Under the pieces are notes generated by a model, which saw nothing but the letters and a program-made list of their open reading frames with translations, was not told the DNA's origin and did not search any database. DNA of 64,000 bases from positions 930,001 through 994,000 of the forward strand of contig NZ_JACSCW010000001.1 in assembly GCF_014333585.1 (NCBI RefSeq), read 5' to 3'. This document shows, piece after piece, positions 18,225-28,346 of the stretch; the stretch's first letter is position 1; every line of letters begins with the position of its first letter. The position numbers were made by a program, and so were the translations under genes. Origin of the DNA: Hymenobacter sp. BT188 (GTDB lineage Bacteria > Bacteroidota > Bacteroidia > Cytophagales > Hymenobacteraceae).

Positions 18225-18800
18225 TTACTTGGGCAGCATCACTTTGTCGATGACGTGAATTACGCCATTGCTTTGCATCACATCGTAGGTAGAGATGGTG
18301 GACGTATTGCCCGATTCGTCCATCAGGACTACGTTCTTGGGACCATTCATCGTGGCTTTCAACGTGCCACCGCTTACCGTTTTGAGCGTCGCGGTGCCTT
18401 TGCCCGCCTTGATAGCCGCCATTATTTTGTCGGCGGTCATGTTGCCGGCTACCACGTGGTAGGTCAGTACCTTGCTTAGCTGAGCTTTGTTCTCTGGCTT
18501 CAGCAGAGTTTCAACAGTACCGGCGGGGAGGTTTTCGAAGGCATCATTCACCGGGGCAAACACCGTGAAAGGACCTTTGCCTTGCAGCGTTTCAACCAAT
18601 CCGGCAGCTTTTACAGCGGCTACGAGCGTGGTGTGATCGGCAGAATTTAGAGCGTTTGCAACAATGTTTTTGCTGGGAAGCATAGCCTGACCGCCTACCA
18701 TTACGTTGGCCATAGTCATCTGAGCTTGGGCGTGAGCCGATTGTACAGTTGCGGCACCAAGCAGGCAAATGAGGGCGATAGAAAGCGTTTTGCGTTTCAT
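18225..18800 (-). CDS. Secreted fasciclin (FAS1) domain protein
   Basis: A 191 aa protein with a clear signal peptide (MKRKTLSIALICLLG to AHAQAQ) and one FAS1 domain (about residues 55-190). The FAS1 H1 and H2 motifs are GPFTVFAPVNDAFENLP and LTYHVVAGN, and the domain ends with NGVIHVIDKVMLP. FAS1 domains mediate adhesion; single-domain bacterial versions are exported. The gene is monocistronic. Confidence 0.92.
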   Translation of the reverse strand: MKRKTLSIALICLLGAATVQSAHAQAQMTMANVMVGGQAMLPSKNIVANALNSADHTTLVAAVKAAGLVETLQGKGPFTVFAPVNDAFENLPAGTVETLLKPENKAQLSKVLTYHVVAGNMTADKIMAAIKAGKGTATLKTVSGGTLKATMNGPKNVVLMDESGNTSTISTYDVMQSNGVIHVIDKVMLPK

Positions 18801-18991
18801 TCTTTAGGATGAATTGAAGGTGGGTTTTTGAAGTTGATAGCATTTACGCCTCAGCTATACCAACCGGATTTACCCGACGCAGAAATATTTTGCTTCACCT
18901 ATCTACTTTCTTCCAATTCGTTCGAAAAGAATCTATGTTGGCTTTGGTGTAACTGCGCACCCAAGCACTTCGCACGCTTGCAACCGCCCAG

Positions 18992-20107
18992 CTAAAAGGA
19001 AATGGCAATGGAGGAAGTCAGATTCGCATACCCGCTGACCAGGCGTTTGGAGGAGCGCGAAAAGGTTGGATCGGCGGCGTGGAGCGTGCGGCCTTCCAAC
19101 CGAACCAGCACCTGAGGGCTGGGCGCATAATCCAGATTGAGTGAGCCCCCAGCCACCAGAATATCAGGATCAGTGGGAGCCGGCGCGCTGGACGCAATAA
19201 TAACTCCGTGAGCGGCGGCATAGTATTCGGCTCGGGCACCCACGGCCCAGGCTTCGTTGAGTTCGTAGCGCGCCAGCAGCGCCGCCGTGTGCCAGGTGTC
19301 GCGGCCGGTGCGCTGGGGGGCTTTTTTCTGTTTGCCCACATCAAAAACGACCGCTAAGCTAACTTGTGAAGTAGGAGTGTAACGTAGGTAAAAATCATGG
19401 AAGAAACGAGGACGGCGCACGGAGTCGGTAGGCTGCTCATTGCCAAAAAAGGCGCTAGAATTCAGCAATAGCTTATCGGTAATTTGCCACTGAACCTGAG
19501 TGCCTAACGCTTTGCTACGGTTGTTTTCGCGGATGTTCTGCCACCCGTTGAGCACCAGGCCGGTGAGCGTAAGCTGGGGGGCAAATTCGTAAGTGAAACG
19601 CACGCCGGCCTCATAGTAAGGTGAGTTTTCGGCCATAAGCGAGCGGGTCAGCGTCCAGTTATCCTTGCTCACGGCCGATTCGAAGCCCAGGTGCGACGTA
19701 AAAATCCCGGCGTCAATCCAGGCGCGGTCAAAAGGCCGAAATCCGGCGTAGGCCTCGTAGATATGCCTGAGCACAGGATCTTCGGCGGCGTAGTTGGCCG
19801 GTACATACGTGCCCGCGTGCAAGCCAATTGCCCCCCGAACCTGAAGGTTTTGGAAGCGCATGCCGAGCAGGGCGTTATTTACTGCAAACTCATTTTGCCG
19901 GTCGTGTGAGTAAAGAAAAGAAGGTCGGTCGGAGGTAGGTGGTTGAGGAAAATCGTAGCCATAATATGCGTCTATGAACCCGTAGAATGTGAGCGGGTTA
20001 GACGCTGGAGCCTCGGCTGAATCAGGAGCAGCTACTGACGTTTGAGCCAGCGCCAGCCTCATGGGTAGCAGGCACAATAAGCCAAGGAGCAGAAGCCGAA
20101 ATTTCAT
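18992..20107 (-). CDS. Outer membrane beta-barrel porin, BBP2/OmpL-like
   Basis: A 371 aa protein with a signal peptide ending near ALAQ and then alternating amphipathic beta strands up to a terminal Phe (SSIAISF), as in outer membrane barrels. The opening LTFYGFIDAYYGYDF and the segments AGIFTSHLGFES and SPYYEAGVRFTYEF are typical of beta-barrel porin-2 (BBP2). I start at ATG 20107; an ATG at 20146 would put extra residues before the signal peptide. Three motif copies lie inside, two coding for Ala-Pro-Gln (19315, 19576). Confidence 0.83.
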   Translation of the reverse strand: MKFRLLLLGLLCLLPMRLALAQTSVAAPDSAEAPASNPLTFYGFIDAYYGYDFPQPPTSDRPSFLYSHDRQNEFAVNNALLGMRFQNLQVRGAIGLHAGTYVPANYAAEDPVLRHIYEAYAGFRPFDRAWIDAGIFTSHLGFESAVSKDNWTLTRSLMAENSPYYEAGVRFTYEFAPQLTLTGLVLNGWQNIRENNRSKALGTQVQWQITDKLLLNSSAFFGNEQPTDSVRRPRFFHDFYLRYTPTSQVSLAVVFDVGKQKKAPQRTGRDTWHTAALLARYELNEAWAVGARAEYYAAAHGVIIASSAPAPTDPDILVAGGSLNLDYAPSPQVLVRLEGRTLHAADPTFSRSSKRLVSGYANLTSSIAISF

Positions 20108-20316
20108 GGCGAAGCGAAAACGTAGGATAATCCGTGGTGAATGCAACGGGAGTTATAATAAAGTAGGTCTCTACGGATGAATGGCTTTTTACGCTTGAGT
20201 TCGAGTAGGAAACAAATTGTGATATTGGCTCTTCCGAAACAATGTTGCCCGGAGGAGCTAAATTTGACACCTTCGTGCTATTCCAAAAGTAGCTCCTCAC
20301 TTCAATTTCTAACTCC

Positions 20317-21498
20317 TTGACTGCTCCGCTACACCTCATTGAAGTTTCGACGCCCGAGCACGCCCGCGAGTTTCGGGAGTTTCCGGTGCGCCTCTACCGC
20401 TCCGACCCCAACTACATTCGCCCCCTCGACAAGGATATTGAACAGGTATTTGACACCAAGAAAAACAAGTATTTCCGGGCCGGCGAGCTTACGCGCTGGC
20501 TGTTACAGGATGCTCAGGGCCAGACTGTTGGGCGCGTAGCGGCCTTTATCAATAAGCGCACGGCCAAGACTTTCGAGCAGCCCACCGGCGGCATGGGCTT
20601 TTTTGAGTGCATTGACGATCAGACGGCGGCCAACACGCTATTCGATGCCTGCCGCACCTGGCTCGCTGAGCGGGGCATGGAAGCCATGGACGGCCCCATC
20701 AACTTCGGCGACCGTGACCAGTGGTGGGGCCTGCTCATCGATAATTTTGGCGCGCCGCTCTACGGGCAGAACTATAATCCGCCGTACTATCGTCGCCTAT
20801 TGGAGACCTACGGCTTTCAGGTGTATTTCGAGCAGTTTACATATTTCCGAAAGGTAGGCGATCCGCTCACGCCAGAATATCAGGAAAAGGCCCAGCGAAT
20901 GCTGCTGCATAACTCAAAGTATAGCTTTGAGCATCTTCGGTTAAAAGAGCTAGAGAAGTACGCCGAGGACTTTCGAATCGTGTACAACCAGGCGTGGGTG
21001 AAGCACGATGGCGTGAAAGAAATGCGTCCCGAGCAGTCGCGCAGCATTATGAATAAGTTGCGCCCTGTAATTGATGAAAAAGGTTGTTGGTTTGCGTATT
21101 ACGAAGGCCAGCCAGTGGGCTTTTTTATTGCTTTGCCTGAATTGAATGAGCTTTTTCAGCACGTAAACGGCAACCTGAATTGGTGGGGCAAGCTCAAATT
21201 CGCCTACCACCGCTGGCGCGGCTCGGTGCGCACGCTCACTGGCATCGCCTTTGGTATTGCCCCCGCCCATCAGCGCCGCGGCGTAGAGGCCGCGATGGTG
21301 CTGGCCGTGGCCAAAGTAGTGCAGGACCGCAGCAAAGTGCAGTACGAAGACTTTGTGATGAACTGGATAGGTGACTTCAATCCACGCATGATGGCTGTAG
21401 CCGAGCAAATCGGCGGCCGAATCTGGCGCACGCACGCCACATTCCGGTACCTCTTCGACCGGGAAAAAGAGTTCAAGCGTGCCCCGATTATTAGATAA
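20317..21498 (+). CDS. GNAT-fold N-acetyltransferase-like protein
   Basis: A 393 aa protein found widely in Bacteroidota. The N-terminal part begins with an acyltransferase-like strand (VSTPEHAREFREFPVRLYRSDPNYIRP), and a second GNAT-like half contains GCWFAYYEGQPVGFFIALPE and the acetyl-CoA loop-like APAHQRRGVEAAMV. No substrate is known. The start TTG at 20317 leaves 6 residues before the conserved part and no ATG fits better. It ends close to a strong terminator shared with the TonB gene. Confidence 0.75.
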   Translation: MTAPLHLIEVSTPEHAREFREFPVRLYRSDPNYIRPLDKDIEQVFDTKKNKYFRAGELTRWLLQDAQGQTVGRVAAFINKRTAKTFEQPTGGMGFFECIDDQTAANTLFDACRTWLAERGMEAMDGPINFGDRDQWWGLLIDNFGAPLYGQNYNPPYYRRLLETYGFQVYFEQFTYFRKVGDPLTPEYQEKAQRMLLHNSKYSFEHLRLKELEKYAEDFRIVYNQAWVKHDGVKEMRPEQSRSIMNKLRPVIDEKGCWFAYYEGQPVGFFIALPELNELFQHVNGNLNWWGKLKFAYHRWRGSVRTLTGIAFGIAPAHQRRGVEAAMVLAVAKVVQDRSKVQYEDFVMNWIGDFNPRMMAVAEQIGGRIWRTHATFRYLFDREKEFKRAPIIR

Positions 21499-21514
21499 GC
21501 TGCAGCAAAGCTTT

Positions 21515-21562
21515 CGCCATAAAAAATGCCCCCCAGATTCGTCTGGGGGCATTTTTATGGCG
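21515..21562. terminator. Bidirectional terminator between GNAT-like (+) and TonB receptor (-)
   Basis: A very long hairpin: CGCCATAAAAA at the left pairs with the matching ATGGCG side at the right, around a stem of GCCCCCC (21528) and GGGGGC with a TTCG loop. It separates two convergent genes. Confidence 0.93.
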
Positions 21563-21577
21563 AGTCAGTTTCTTTAT

Positions 21578-24526
21578 TTAAAAAACATATCCTACACTAG
21601 CCGTGATATTTCGGGGCAGGATGGGGCGAACCAGATTGTAGCTATTTTCGGCGCGGGTGCGGCCGTTGGCTTCTACCGTTTCCAGCAGCTCTTTGGAGAG
21701 GTTTTCGCCATTGCGGGCTGCCGCATCGCCGAAGCCTAAGGTATTCAGGAGGTTGGATGCTTGAACGCGCAGCTGTACGCCTTGCAGAGTGCCCCCAAAG
21801 TTGTAGCCTAGGCCGGCAAATAATACACCGTAAGAAGGCAGTTGAATGGTGTTGCGCTTGTTGGCGTACCGCTCGCCAAACCAGCGGTAATTAGCAAATA
21901 CATCGAAGCCCTTAAACGAATAGTCCGCGCCGCCCTCCAGCAGCAAATCTGGCGTGTCTTCTAAGCGGTTGCCTTCGAAGTTGATGACCTCATCATCGGT
22001 AAGATTCGCGCTTGTACCCTTGTTGTCAACGAAGTTGAAATCGACAAAGCGGGGGCGCTGCACCGTGCCAATACCGCGCAAGGTCAGGCCGACGACAGGT
22101 GAGTAGGTGCCCTCCAACTCTACGCCCAGGTTATTTACTTTGCCCCGATCCTGAGTGAGCGTAAAGCCGCCATCGGGGTTGGAAAGCTGGATGGTGAAGG
22201 GGATGTTGTTGTTTTCGCTGTAGAAGGGCACTACGGACAAGCTTACTTTGTTAGCGGCCACTTTCACACCTGCCTCGGCCTGAACGACGCGCTGTACGCC
22301 ACCACGCAAGGTGCTGTTGCCGGTCGCGTCGCTGGGGTCAGAGCCGTAGGCAAACTGGTCGTTGGAGGGCGCTACGCCGGAGTTGCTAAAGCGGGCAAAC
22401 GTGGCTAGCTGGTCGGAGAACTTATAATTGCCCCCCAGCGAGTAATTCAGCGTGCTGAAGCGAAAGCTCCACTCGCGCAGCTCACTTGTATTCTGCAAAA
22501 AACGGTTGTCGTAGAAGGTGCGATACTGCCCATCCAGGCCGCCGTTGGAACCACCAAAGCGATTTGCGGCCGAAGGGGCACCCAGGAAAGGCGTGAAGCG
22601 AGTATCCGCGTTGTTAAGAATAGCGGTTTTAGGAGAGCTACCATCGGCATGGGTAGTTTCGAGGCGCAGGCCGCCATCCAGTCTGAGCTTGTCATTGATC
22701 TTCCACTCGTCGCCAGCGTAGTAGCTCAACACTTGGGTAGTGTTGGTGGAGTTGAACAGAATGCCATCGGCGAAGCTGTAAAACAGGAAGCCATTGTTGG
22801 TCACTTCAATAGGCTGACCGCCAAATAGCGGCCCGGCCGTGGGAAAGCTCAGGTTCAGCAAACGGGGCCGGTCGGCTACTTCCTGCACCACTAGGTTGTA
22901 GCTCAGGCGCTCCTTAATGGTGTAGCGGCTGGCGTAGAAACCAGCGGTGAGCTGATGCTGCCCGGCCGTTTTCTGCAAGCGCAGATTATTTATGGCGTTA
23001 GTGGCGGGCTTATCGTCGGGGAAAATGCCGGCGATGTTAACCAGGCCGTTGCCGTTCAAACTGGCAATGTCGATGGACGTATTGGTAGGGTCGTCGGCGT
23101 AGGAGAAGCGCGGCGAGTTTACCTGCACTCCAAAAGGAGCCAAGCCGCGGTATTGGGCCGCGAAGGAAGTGCCCAGCACCGGCGGCTGGATGTCGTACAC
23201 GCCATCCGTGCTCAGGTTTGCGTCGAGCAGGCGGGCGTTGTCGGTGAGTGTGAAGCCGTTGCCCAGATCAAAGAATACTTCCGAGCTAATGGCCTTGTAA
23301 CGTGTGTGCTGGCCATTCGCCAAGTCACGCTCGAGGCGACCAGCGCCGTTGTTGAATGGATTTGGGATGCTGGTGCGGCGCTGATACTCCGAATACATCG
23401 TACCGCGACGCAAATCGGGGCCGCCGGTGATGCGCTGCGGGTCGTTGAGGTTTTGGTAAGGAATGCTGGTGTAGTAGGCTACTTTATCATTTAAATACTT
23501 CCCGTAAAGCCGCACGTAGCCGTTTTTCAGGTTGTAGGTCACGTTGGCTTTTACCCCGCCGCCTACGTTGGCCGGGAAGCCCGCGTACTTCACGCCTACA
23601 TCGTAGCGGTAAAATCCTCCGATGTTGAACTTGAAAGGCGTGCCGGCAATAGGGCCGCCTACATTCGCATCCAAGCGTTGCAGGCCGCCAAGCTGGGCCA
23701 GCCCCGAGCGGTCGGAGTAGAAGCCCTGGTCGCCGCCGGTAAGGCGCACGATGCCACCAATTTTGTCTCCGGTACCGGTCTTGCTCAGGAAGTTGACGAT
23801 ACCACCCGGTGCGTTATTGGCAAAAATGCCTGCCGAGCCACCTCGCACTACTTCTAGCCGGTCAATGGTTTCATCGACCCGGAAGTGGATGTCGGTTTTG
23901 GCAAATGTTAGCGAGCCAGCTTCTAGAATGGGCAAACCATCCTCCATCAATTGTAAAAAGCCAAAACCCGCCTCTGCATTGGAAGGTAGGCCCCGCGGCG
24001 ACACGCTGTTGGCCGCCTCGCCACCATCGGAGTTCACCCGAAAGCCGGGTACGGCCATGAGCAGGTCGGCGGTGCCGCGCGACACGCGGTTTTGAATCTG
24101 AAGATTAGTAAGCGTAGTCACGGCTACCGAGCTTTCCAGCTTGGTTTGGGGATTGAAAGTACCCGTCACCACTACATCGTTCAGATTCAGGGCGTCGGCG
24201 GCCAGCGTGGCATTCATTACCACTGCCTGGGTACCATCCAGAGTAACTGTTTGGGTGGCGGCGCGGTAACCCAGAAAAGTAGCCGTGAGCGTGTAAGTGC
24301 CCGCCGGTACGCCCGTCAGCTCAAACTGGCCTTGGGCATCGGTGGCCGTGTTTTTACCCGACGGCTGAAGTACGACGGTAGCGCCGGGAAGCGGCTGGCC
24401 GCTGGCATCACGAATCTGGCCGCTCACACGGCCAGCTACATCCTGCGCCAGGGTAGGCGCCACGGCTAGGCATACCAAAGCGGCTCCCGGAAGCAAGCGC
24501 TGGTAGAAAGTAGAAGTTAGGTGCAT
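21578..24526 (-). CDS. TonB-dependent outer membrane receptor with carboxypeptidase-regulatory N-terminal domain
   Basis: A 982 aa receptor. A signal peptide (residues 1 to about 28) precedes a CarboxypepD_reg-like domain (about 30-115; GQIRDASGQPLPGATVVLQP), then the plug (about 120-240; TLTNLQIQNRVSRGTADLLMAVPG, VVRGGSAGIFANNAPGG) and the 22-strand barrel ending in ITASVGYVF. It takes up a large substrate using TonB energy. There is no SusD partner next to it, so it is not a standard SusC/D pair; the substrate could be a siderophore, cofactor or sugar. Confidence 0.93.
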   Translation of the reverse strand: MHLTSTFYQRLLPGAALVCLAVAPTLAQDVAGRVSGQIRDASGQPLPGATVVLQPSGKNTATDAQGQFELTGVPAGTYTLTATFLGYRAATQTVTLDGTQAVVMNATLAADALNLNDVVVTGTFNPQTKLESSVAVTTLTNLQIQNRVSRGTADLLMAVPGFRVNSDGGEAANSVSPRGLPSNAEAGFGFLQLMEDGLPILEAGSLTFAKTDIHFRVDETIDRLEVVRGGSAGIFANNAPGGIVNFLSKTGTGDKIGGIVRLTGGDQGFYSDRSGLAQLGGLQRLDANVGGPIAGTPFKFNIGGFYRYDVGVKYAGFPANVGGGVKANVTYNLKNGYVRLYGKYLNDKVAYYTSIPYQNLNDPQRITGGPDLRRGTMYSEYQRRTSIPNPFNNGAGRLERDLANGQHTRYKAISSEVFFDLGNGFTLTDNARLLDANLSTDGVYDIQPPVLGTSFAAQYRGLAPFGVQVNSPRFSYADDPTNTSIDIASLNGNGLVNIAGIFPDDKPATNAINNLRLQKTAGQHQLTAGFYASRYTIKERLSYNLVVQEVADRPRLLNLSFPTAGPLFGGQPIEVTNNGFLFYSFADGILFNSTNTTQVLSYYAGDEWKINDKLRLDGGLRLETTHADGSSPKTAILNNADTRFTPFLGAPSAANRFGGSNGGLDGQYRTFYDNRFLQNTSELREWSFRFSTLNYSLGGNYKFSDQLATFARFSNSGVAPSNDQFAYGSDPSDATGNSTLRGGVQRVVQAEAGVKVAANKVSLSVVPFYSENNNIPFTIQLSNPDGGFTLTQDRGKVNNLGVELEGTYSPVVGLTLRGIGTVQRPRFVDFNFVDNKGTSANLTDDEVINFEGNRLEDTPDLLLEGGADYSFKGFDVFANYRWFGERYANKRNTIQLPSYGVLFAGLGYNFGGTLQGVQLRVQASNLLNTLGFGDAAARNGENLSKELLETVEANGRTRAENSYNLVRPILPRNITASVGYVF

Positions 24527-24863
24527 AAAAAGGAAGGGGAAAATGTGCTTGAAAAGCGACAGATGGGCGAAATACGCAGTTTTAACACGAATGGATTGAC
24601 TAGGAGGAAACTGTGTGCCACACCCATCGACTTACGGTAGAGCTATATTGTTGTTGGGCACTATGCATTTCTGTATAAACCAGCCGAGAAACAATGAAGG
24701 AGAAGTGTAGTGAGTGAGGACCTACGTTTTGCTTAGCCCAGCCGTACTCAATTCGCTGTTTCCTTGAATTTGTCGATTACTTTGCACCCCTCAACCCAAC
24801 AGAGGGGCATTTTGCGTAAATCTTGCCCAACCTTGAATCTGTCTTGTTTTCATTCCTCCTTAC
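24527..24863. other. 337-bp divergent promoter region
   Basis: This lies between the TonB receptor (-) and the DUF547 gene (+). A likely -7 element TTACTTTG is at 24777-24784, but the matching TTTG at -33 is not clear. A short CCCCTC-type inverted repeat (near 24785-24807) follows. No Fur-box-like palindrome was recognised by eye. Confidence 0.45.
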
Positions 24864-25664
24864 ATGAGAATCCTCTTTCGCGCGGCCGTATTCGGTCTCC
24901 TTCTATTCACCTCAGCTTGCCAAAGTGGCTGCGCTTATGTGCGCTACTTTACCCCGCTCAATCCTACTTCCAAAGACAGCCGCCCGGTGAGCCACGAGCC
25001 GTGGGACGCGTTGCTGAAAAAGCACGTAAATGAGCAGGGTATGGTTGACTACACTGGCTTTCAAGCTGATAGCGCTACACTTAATACTTATCTGACGGCA
25101 CTCAGCGACAACTTGCCCAACAACAACTGGAGCGAGCCGGAGCGCCTGGCGTACTGGCTGAATGCCTATAATGCATTCACGATTCAGCGCGTCATTCGGG
25201 CCTATCCGCTCAAGAGCATTCGGGATTTGGGGGGCGACAAAACGCTGGTGAATACTGTTTGGGATCAGCCCTTTATTCGCCTTGGCGACGACAAGCACAC
25301 CCTCAACGACATTGAGCAGCGCATCATCCGCAAGAAATTTGATGAGCCGCGTATTCATTTTGCGCTGGTGTGCGCCGCCATGTCGTGCCCCAAGCTGCGC
25401 AACGAAGCCTACGTAGCTGCCCGCCTCAACGAACAGCTTGAGGAGCAAGCTACTACCTTCATCAACGACCCCACCAAGAATAAGCTTACCCCCGCCGACA
25501 AGCCCGAGGTCTCAAGCATCTTCAATTTCTACCCCAAGGATTTCGCGAAGGATGATAACACCATTCAAAAGACTATCAACCGCTACGCAACCCAGAAAAT
25601 CAACCCCGACGCAACCCTGAATTATATGACTTACGACTGGTCGGTGAACGAGCAAAAGAAGTGA
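24864..25664 (+). CDS. DUF547 lipoprotein
   Basis: A 266 aa protein with a signal peptide and a lipobox-like TSAC (Cys19); CQSGC gives two candidate Cys. The DUF547 domain fills residues 45-260 and shows its markers WLNAYNAFTIQRV, HFALVCAAMSCP and FNFYPKDF. DUF547 proteins are widespread and uncharacterised; the paired Cys and His residues in the CAAMSCP segment could be catalytic or structural. It is monocistronic, with its own terminator. Confidence 0.85.
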   Translation: MRILFRAAVFGLLLFTSACQSGCAYVRYFTPLNPTSKDSRPVSHEPWDALLKKHVNEQGMVDYTGFQADSATLNTYLTALSDNLPNNNWSEPERLAYWLNAYNAFTIQRVIRAYPLKSIRDLGGDKTLVNTVWDQPFIRLGDDKHTLNDIEQRIIRKKFDEPRIHFALVCAAMSCPKLRNEAYVAARLNEQLEEQATTFINDPTKNKLTPADKPEVSSIFNFYPKDFAKDDNTIQKTINRYATQKINPDATLNYMTYDWSVNEQKK

Positions 25665-25689
25665 GCCACGACTGCAGGTTACGTTTTAT

Positions 25690-25726
25690 AAAAAGCCCCC
25701 CAGTACACTCCTGGGGGGCTTTTTTG
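25690..25726 (+). terminator. Terminator built from two inverted copies of the GGGGGGC motif
   Basis: AAAAGCCCCCCAG pairs with CTGGGGGGCTTTT around a TACACTC loop. The arms are the motif copies at 25695 and 25713. Confidence 0.93.
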
Positions 25727-25818
25727 TGTTTTGCTCCTTGCCATTTAAAGCGCACAGTATGAGTAGGTAGTTAGAATAGCAGCTTGCATTTCAATCTCTA
25801 TAATTCATTGGACGAATC

Positions 25819-25847
25819 TTTCTGCCGTCCGCTGATGTTTATCTTCG
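25819..25847 (+). promoter_or_regulatory. Candidate promoter of mutS2
   Basis: TTTC (25819-25822), 17 bases, TATCTTCG (25840-25847), one mismatch in each element from the Bacteroidota consensus. It lies about 43 bp upstream of the mutS2 start. Confidence 0.45.
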
Positions 25848-25889
25848 CAACCTACTCTTACCTTATAGACAGCAGCCGCTGAATTTTCT

Positions 25890-28304
25890 TTGCTTTTACC
25901 TTCCAATTTCGAACATAAAATAGGTTTCTCGCAGTTGCGTGACATGCTGGATTCCTTGTGTTTGAGCGCCCTGGGCCGACATTTTGTCGCTAAGATGCAG
26001 TTCCAGACCAAGCACGACCAGCTTCAGAAGCTGCTGCTCCAAACCGACGAGTTCCGCGTCCTGCTCCAGTCGGGCGCCGACTTCCCCAGCCAGCACTACC
26101 ACGATGTGCACCCGCACCTGGTGCGCGCCAGCATACCCGGCGCCTACCTAGAGGTGACGGCCTTTTTTGCCGTCAAGATGAGCCTGCGCACGATTCGACA
26201 GGCCCTTACTTTCTTCACCCACGCCGAAGAAACGCTGTATCCGACTTTGCGCTTGTTGGGTATTGGCGTACAAGTAGACCGCAACTTGCTGCTGGCGCTG
26301 GATAAAGTGGTGGACGACGAAGGCCAGGTGCGCGACAACGCTTCGCCGCTACTGATGCAGCTCAAGCAGGAGCTGATTGCCCGCCAGGGCCAGCTGCGCA
26401 AACAGATTGCCGGCATTCTGCGCCACGCCAAAACCGAAGGCTGGATACCCGGCGACGCCGAGCCTACAATCCGTGGGGGGCGTTTGGTGCTACCCGTTAT
26501 TGCCGAGCACAAGCGCCGCGTCAAAGGCTTGATTCATGATGAGTCGGCCTCGGGCCAGACGGTGTTCATTGAGCCGGAAGCCGTTTTTGAGTTGAATAAT
26601 GATATCAAAGACCTCGAAAACGCCTACCAGCGCGAGCTTATCCGTATTCTCACTCAACTCACTGATCAGCTCCGGCCCCACATCCCAGACTTACGCAAAG
26701 CGTATCAGTACCTGGGCTTGCTAGATTTTATTCGGGCTAAAGCCTTGCTGGCTAGTCGTCTGGAAGCGTCTTTGCCAACCTTGCACCCGCGCCCGCTAAT
26801 TAAGTGGCAGAAGGTGCGCCATCCGCTGCTGTACCTCACATTTCGGGAGCAGCCTAAGGAAACACGCCGCGAGGTGGTGCCGCTAAACATTGAACTTCAT
26901 CCTGAGCAGCGCATCCTGCTGATTTCGGGACCGAACGCGGGGGGCAAATCCGTGGCCATGAAGACCGTGGGTCTGGTGCAGTACATGCTGCAATGCGGCC
27001 TGCTCATCCCGGCCGGCGACGGCTCTGAAGCGGGTGTATTTGAGGATATTTTCCTGGATATCGGCGACGAGCAAAGTCTTGATAATGACTTGAGTACCTA
27101 CTCGTCGCACCTGCTGAACATGAAGCAGTTTCTGCTGTTTGCGGGCAAGAAAAGCTTGGTGCTCATCGACGAGTTTGGTACCGGCACCGAGCCCGCTCTG
27201 GGCGGCGCCATTGCCGAAGCCGTACTTGATCAGCTCAACCGGGCCCGCAGCTACGGCGTGATTACTACTCACTACACTAACCTAAAGAACTACGCCGAGC
27301 GCTCGCCGGGCATCGTGAACGGCGCCATGCGCTACGATCCGGAGCGTTTGCAGCCGCTATATCGGCTGGAAATTGGCAAGCCAGGTTCTTCATTTGCTAT
27401 TGAAATTGCCCGCAAGATTGGTTTGCCGGCCCAACTCGTAGAGCGGGCTACCCAACTCGTAGGCAAGGACAAAATCCGCTACGATCGTTTGCTGGAAGGT
27501 CTGGAAAAGGAAAAAGCCGACCTCGAACAGCGCTCTGCCGAAGCGGAAAAGCAAGAGCGCCGCCTCAAAAAAGCTGCTCAGGAATACCAGGATCTCAAGC
27601 GCCACCTGGAGGAAACTCGCCTCGATGTATTGCGTGACGCGAAAGCCAAAGCCAAGCTGCTGCTCAAGGATACGAACCAGCAAATTGAGGCTACTATACA
27701 AGAAATCCGCACCGCGCAAGCCGACAAGGAGCAAACTAAGCAGGCGCGCCAGAAGCTGGACGACTACGTGAAAAAGGAGCTGCAAATCGAGCCGCTCAAA
27801 GCCCGCGCGACCCGCGAAACCGCCGACGCCGCCACTCTCAAGTCCGGCGACAAAGTGGCCCTTATCGGGCAGGATGGCTACGGCGAAATCATGAGTGTGA
27901 AAGGCAAGACGGCGGAGGTATCCTTTGGCGGTATGAAAACCATCGTCAAGATCTCGCAGCTCGAAAAGCTGGGTCGCGCCGAAATCAAGGAGCGGGAGAA
28001 GAAAGCCGAGCGAAATGCCCCCCAGAGCTCCGGCATGGACATGACCGGCCGCATGGCCAACTTCAGTCCCAACCTCGACCTGCGCGGCGAGCGGGCCGAA
28101 GATGCCCTGCAAAAAGTAATGGCCTTCGTGGACGACGCGGTGATGCTCGGCATTCCCGAAATCAAGTTTGTGCACGGCCGCGGCAACGGCGTCCTGCGCC
28201 AGATAACCCGCGACTACCTGCGCTCCGTGCGCTCCGTGGCCAGCGTAGCCGACGAGCACGCCGAACGCGGCGGCGATGGGGCCACGGTGGCGGTGCTGAA
28301 GTAG
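25890..28304 (+). CDS. mutS2: Endonuclease MutS2
   Basis: An 804 aa MutS2 protein. After the core domain (about residues 1-330) the ABC ATPase has Walker A GPNAGGKS (347-354) and Walker B LVLIDEFGTGTEP; a long coiled coil follows (about 520-620), then a KOW-like segment (GYGEIMSVKGKTAEV) and a C-terminal Smr nuclease domain with LDLRGER and HGRGNGVLR. MutS2 suppresses recombination or rescues stalled ribosomes in other bacteria. The start is TTG 25890, because the conserved PSNFEHKIGF begins three codons later and no ATG precedes it. A motif copy overlaps Walker A. Confidence 0.95.
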   Translation: MLLPSNFEHKIGFSQLRDMLDSLCLSALGRHFVAKMQFQTKHDQLQKLLLQTDEFRVLLQSGADFPSQHYHDVHPHLVRASIPGAYLEVTAFFAVKMSLRTIRQALTFFTHAEETLYPTLRLLGIGVQVDRNLLLALDKVVDDEGQVRDNASPLLMQLKQELIARQGQLRKQIAGILRHAKTEGWIPGDAEPTIRGGRLVLPVIAEHKRRVKGLIHDESASGQTVFIEPEAVFELNNDIKDLENAYQRELIRILTQLTDQLRPHIPDLRKAYQYLGLLDFIRAKALLASRLEASLPTLHPRPLIKWQKVRHPLLYLTFREQPKETRREVVPLNIELHPEQRILLISGPNAGGKSVAMKTVGLVQYMLQCGLLIPAGDGSEAGVFEDIFLDIGDEQSLDNDLSTYSSHLLNMKQFLLFAGKKSLVLIDEFGTGTEPALGGAIAEAVLDQLNRARSYGVITTHYTNLKNYAERSPGIVNGAMRYDPERLQPLYRLEIGKPGSSFAIEIARKIGLPAQLVERATQLVGKDKIRYDRLLEGLEKEKADLEQRSAEAEKQERRLKKAAQEYQDLKRHLEETRLDVLRDAKAKAKLLLKDTNQQIEATIQEIRTAQADKEQTKQARQKLDDYVKKELQIEPLKARATRETADAATLKSGDKVALIGQDGYGEIMSVKGKTAEVSFGGMKTIVKISQLEKLGRAEIKEREKKAERNAPQSSGMDMTGRMANFSPNLDLRGERAEDALQKVMAFVDDAVMLGIPEIKFVHGRGNGVLRQITRDYLRSVRSVASVADEHAERGGDGATVAVLK

Positions 28305-28346
28305 CCGGAATTATAGCTGTGTGTGTATAGTCAATCCTGTCTCATT

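Noticed and set aside
27390..28259. 289-residue open frame on the minus strand inside mutS2
   Set aside because: It is antisense to a strongly conserved gene, lacks any recognisable domain, and owes its length to the GC-rich codon pattern of the sense strand.
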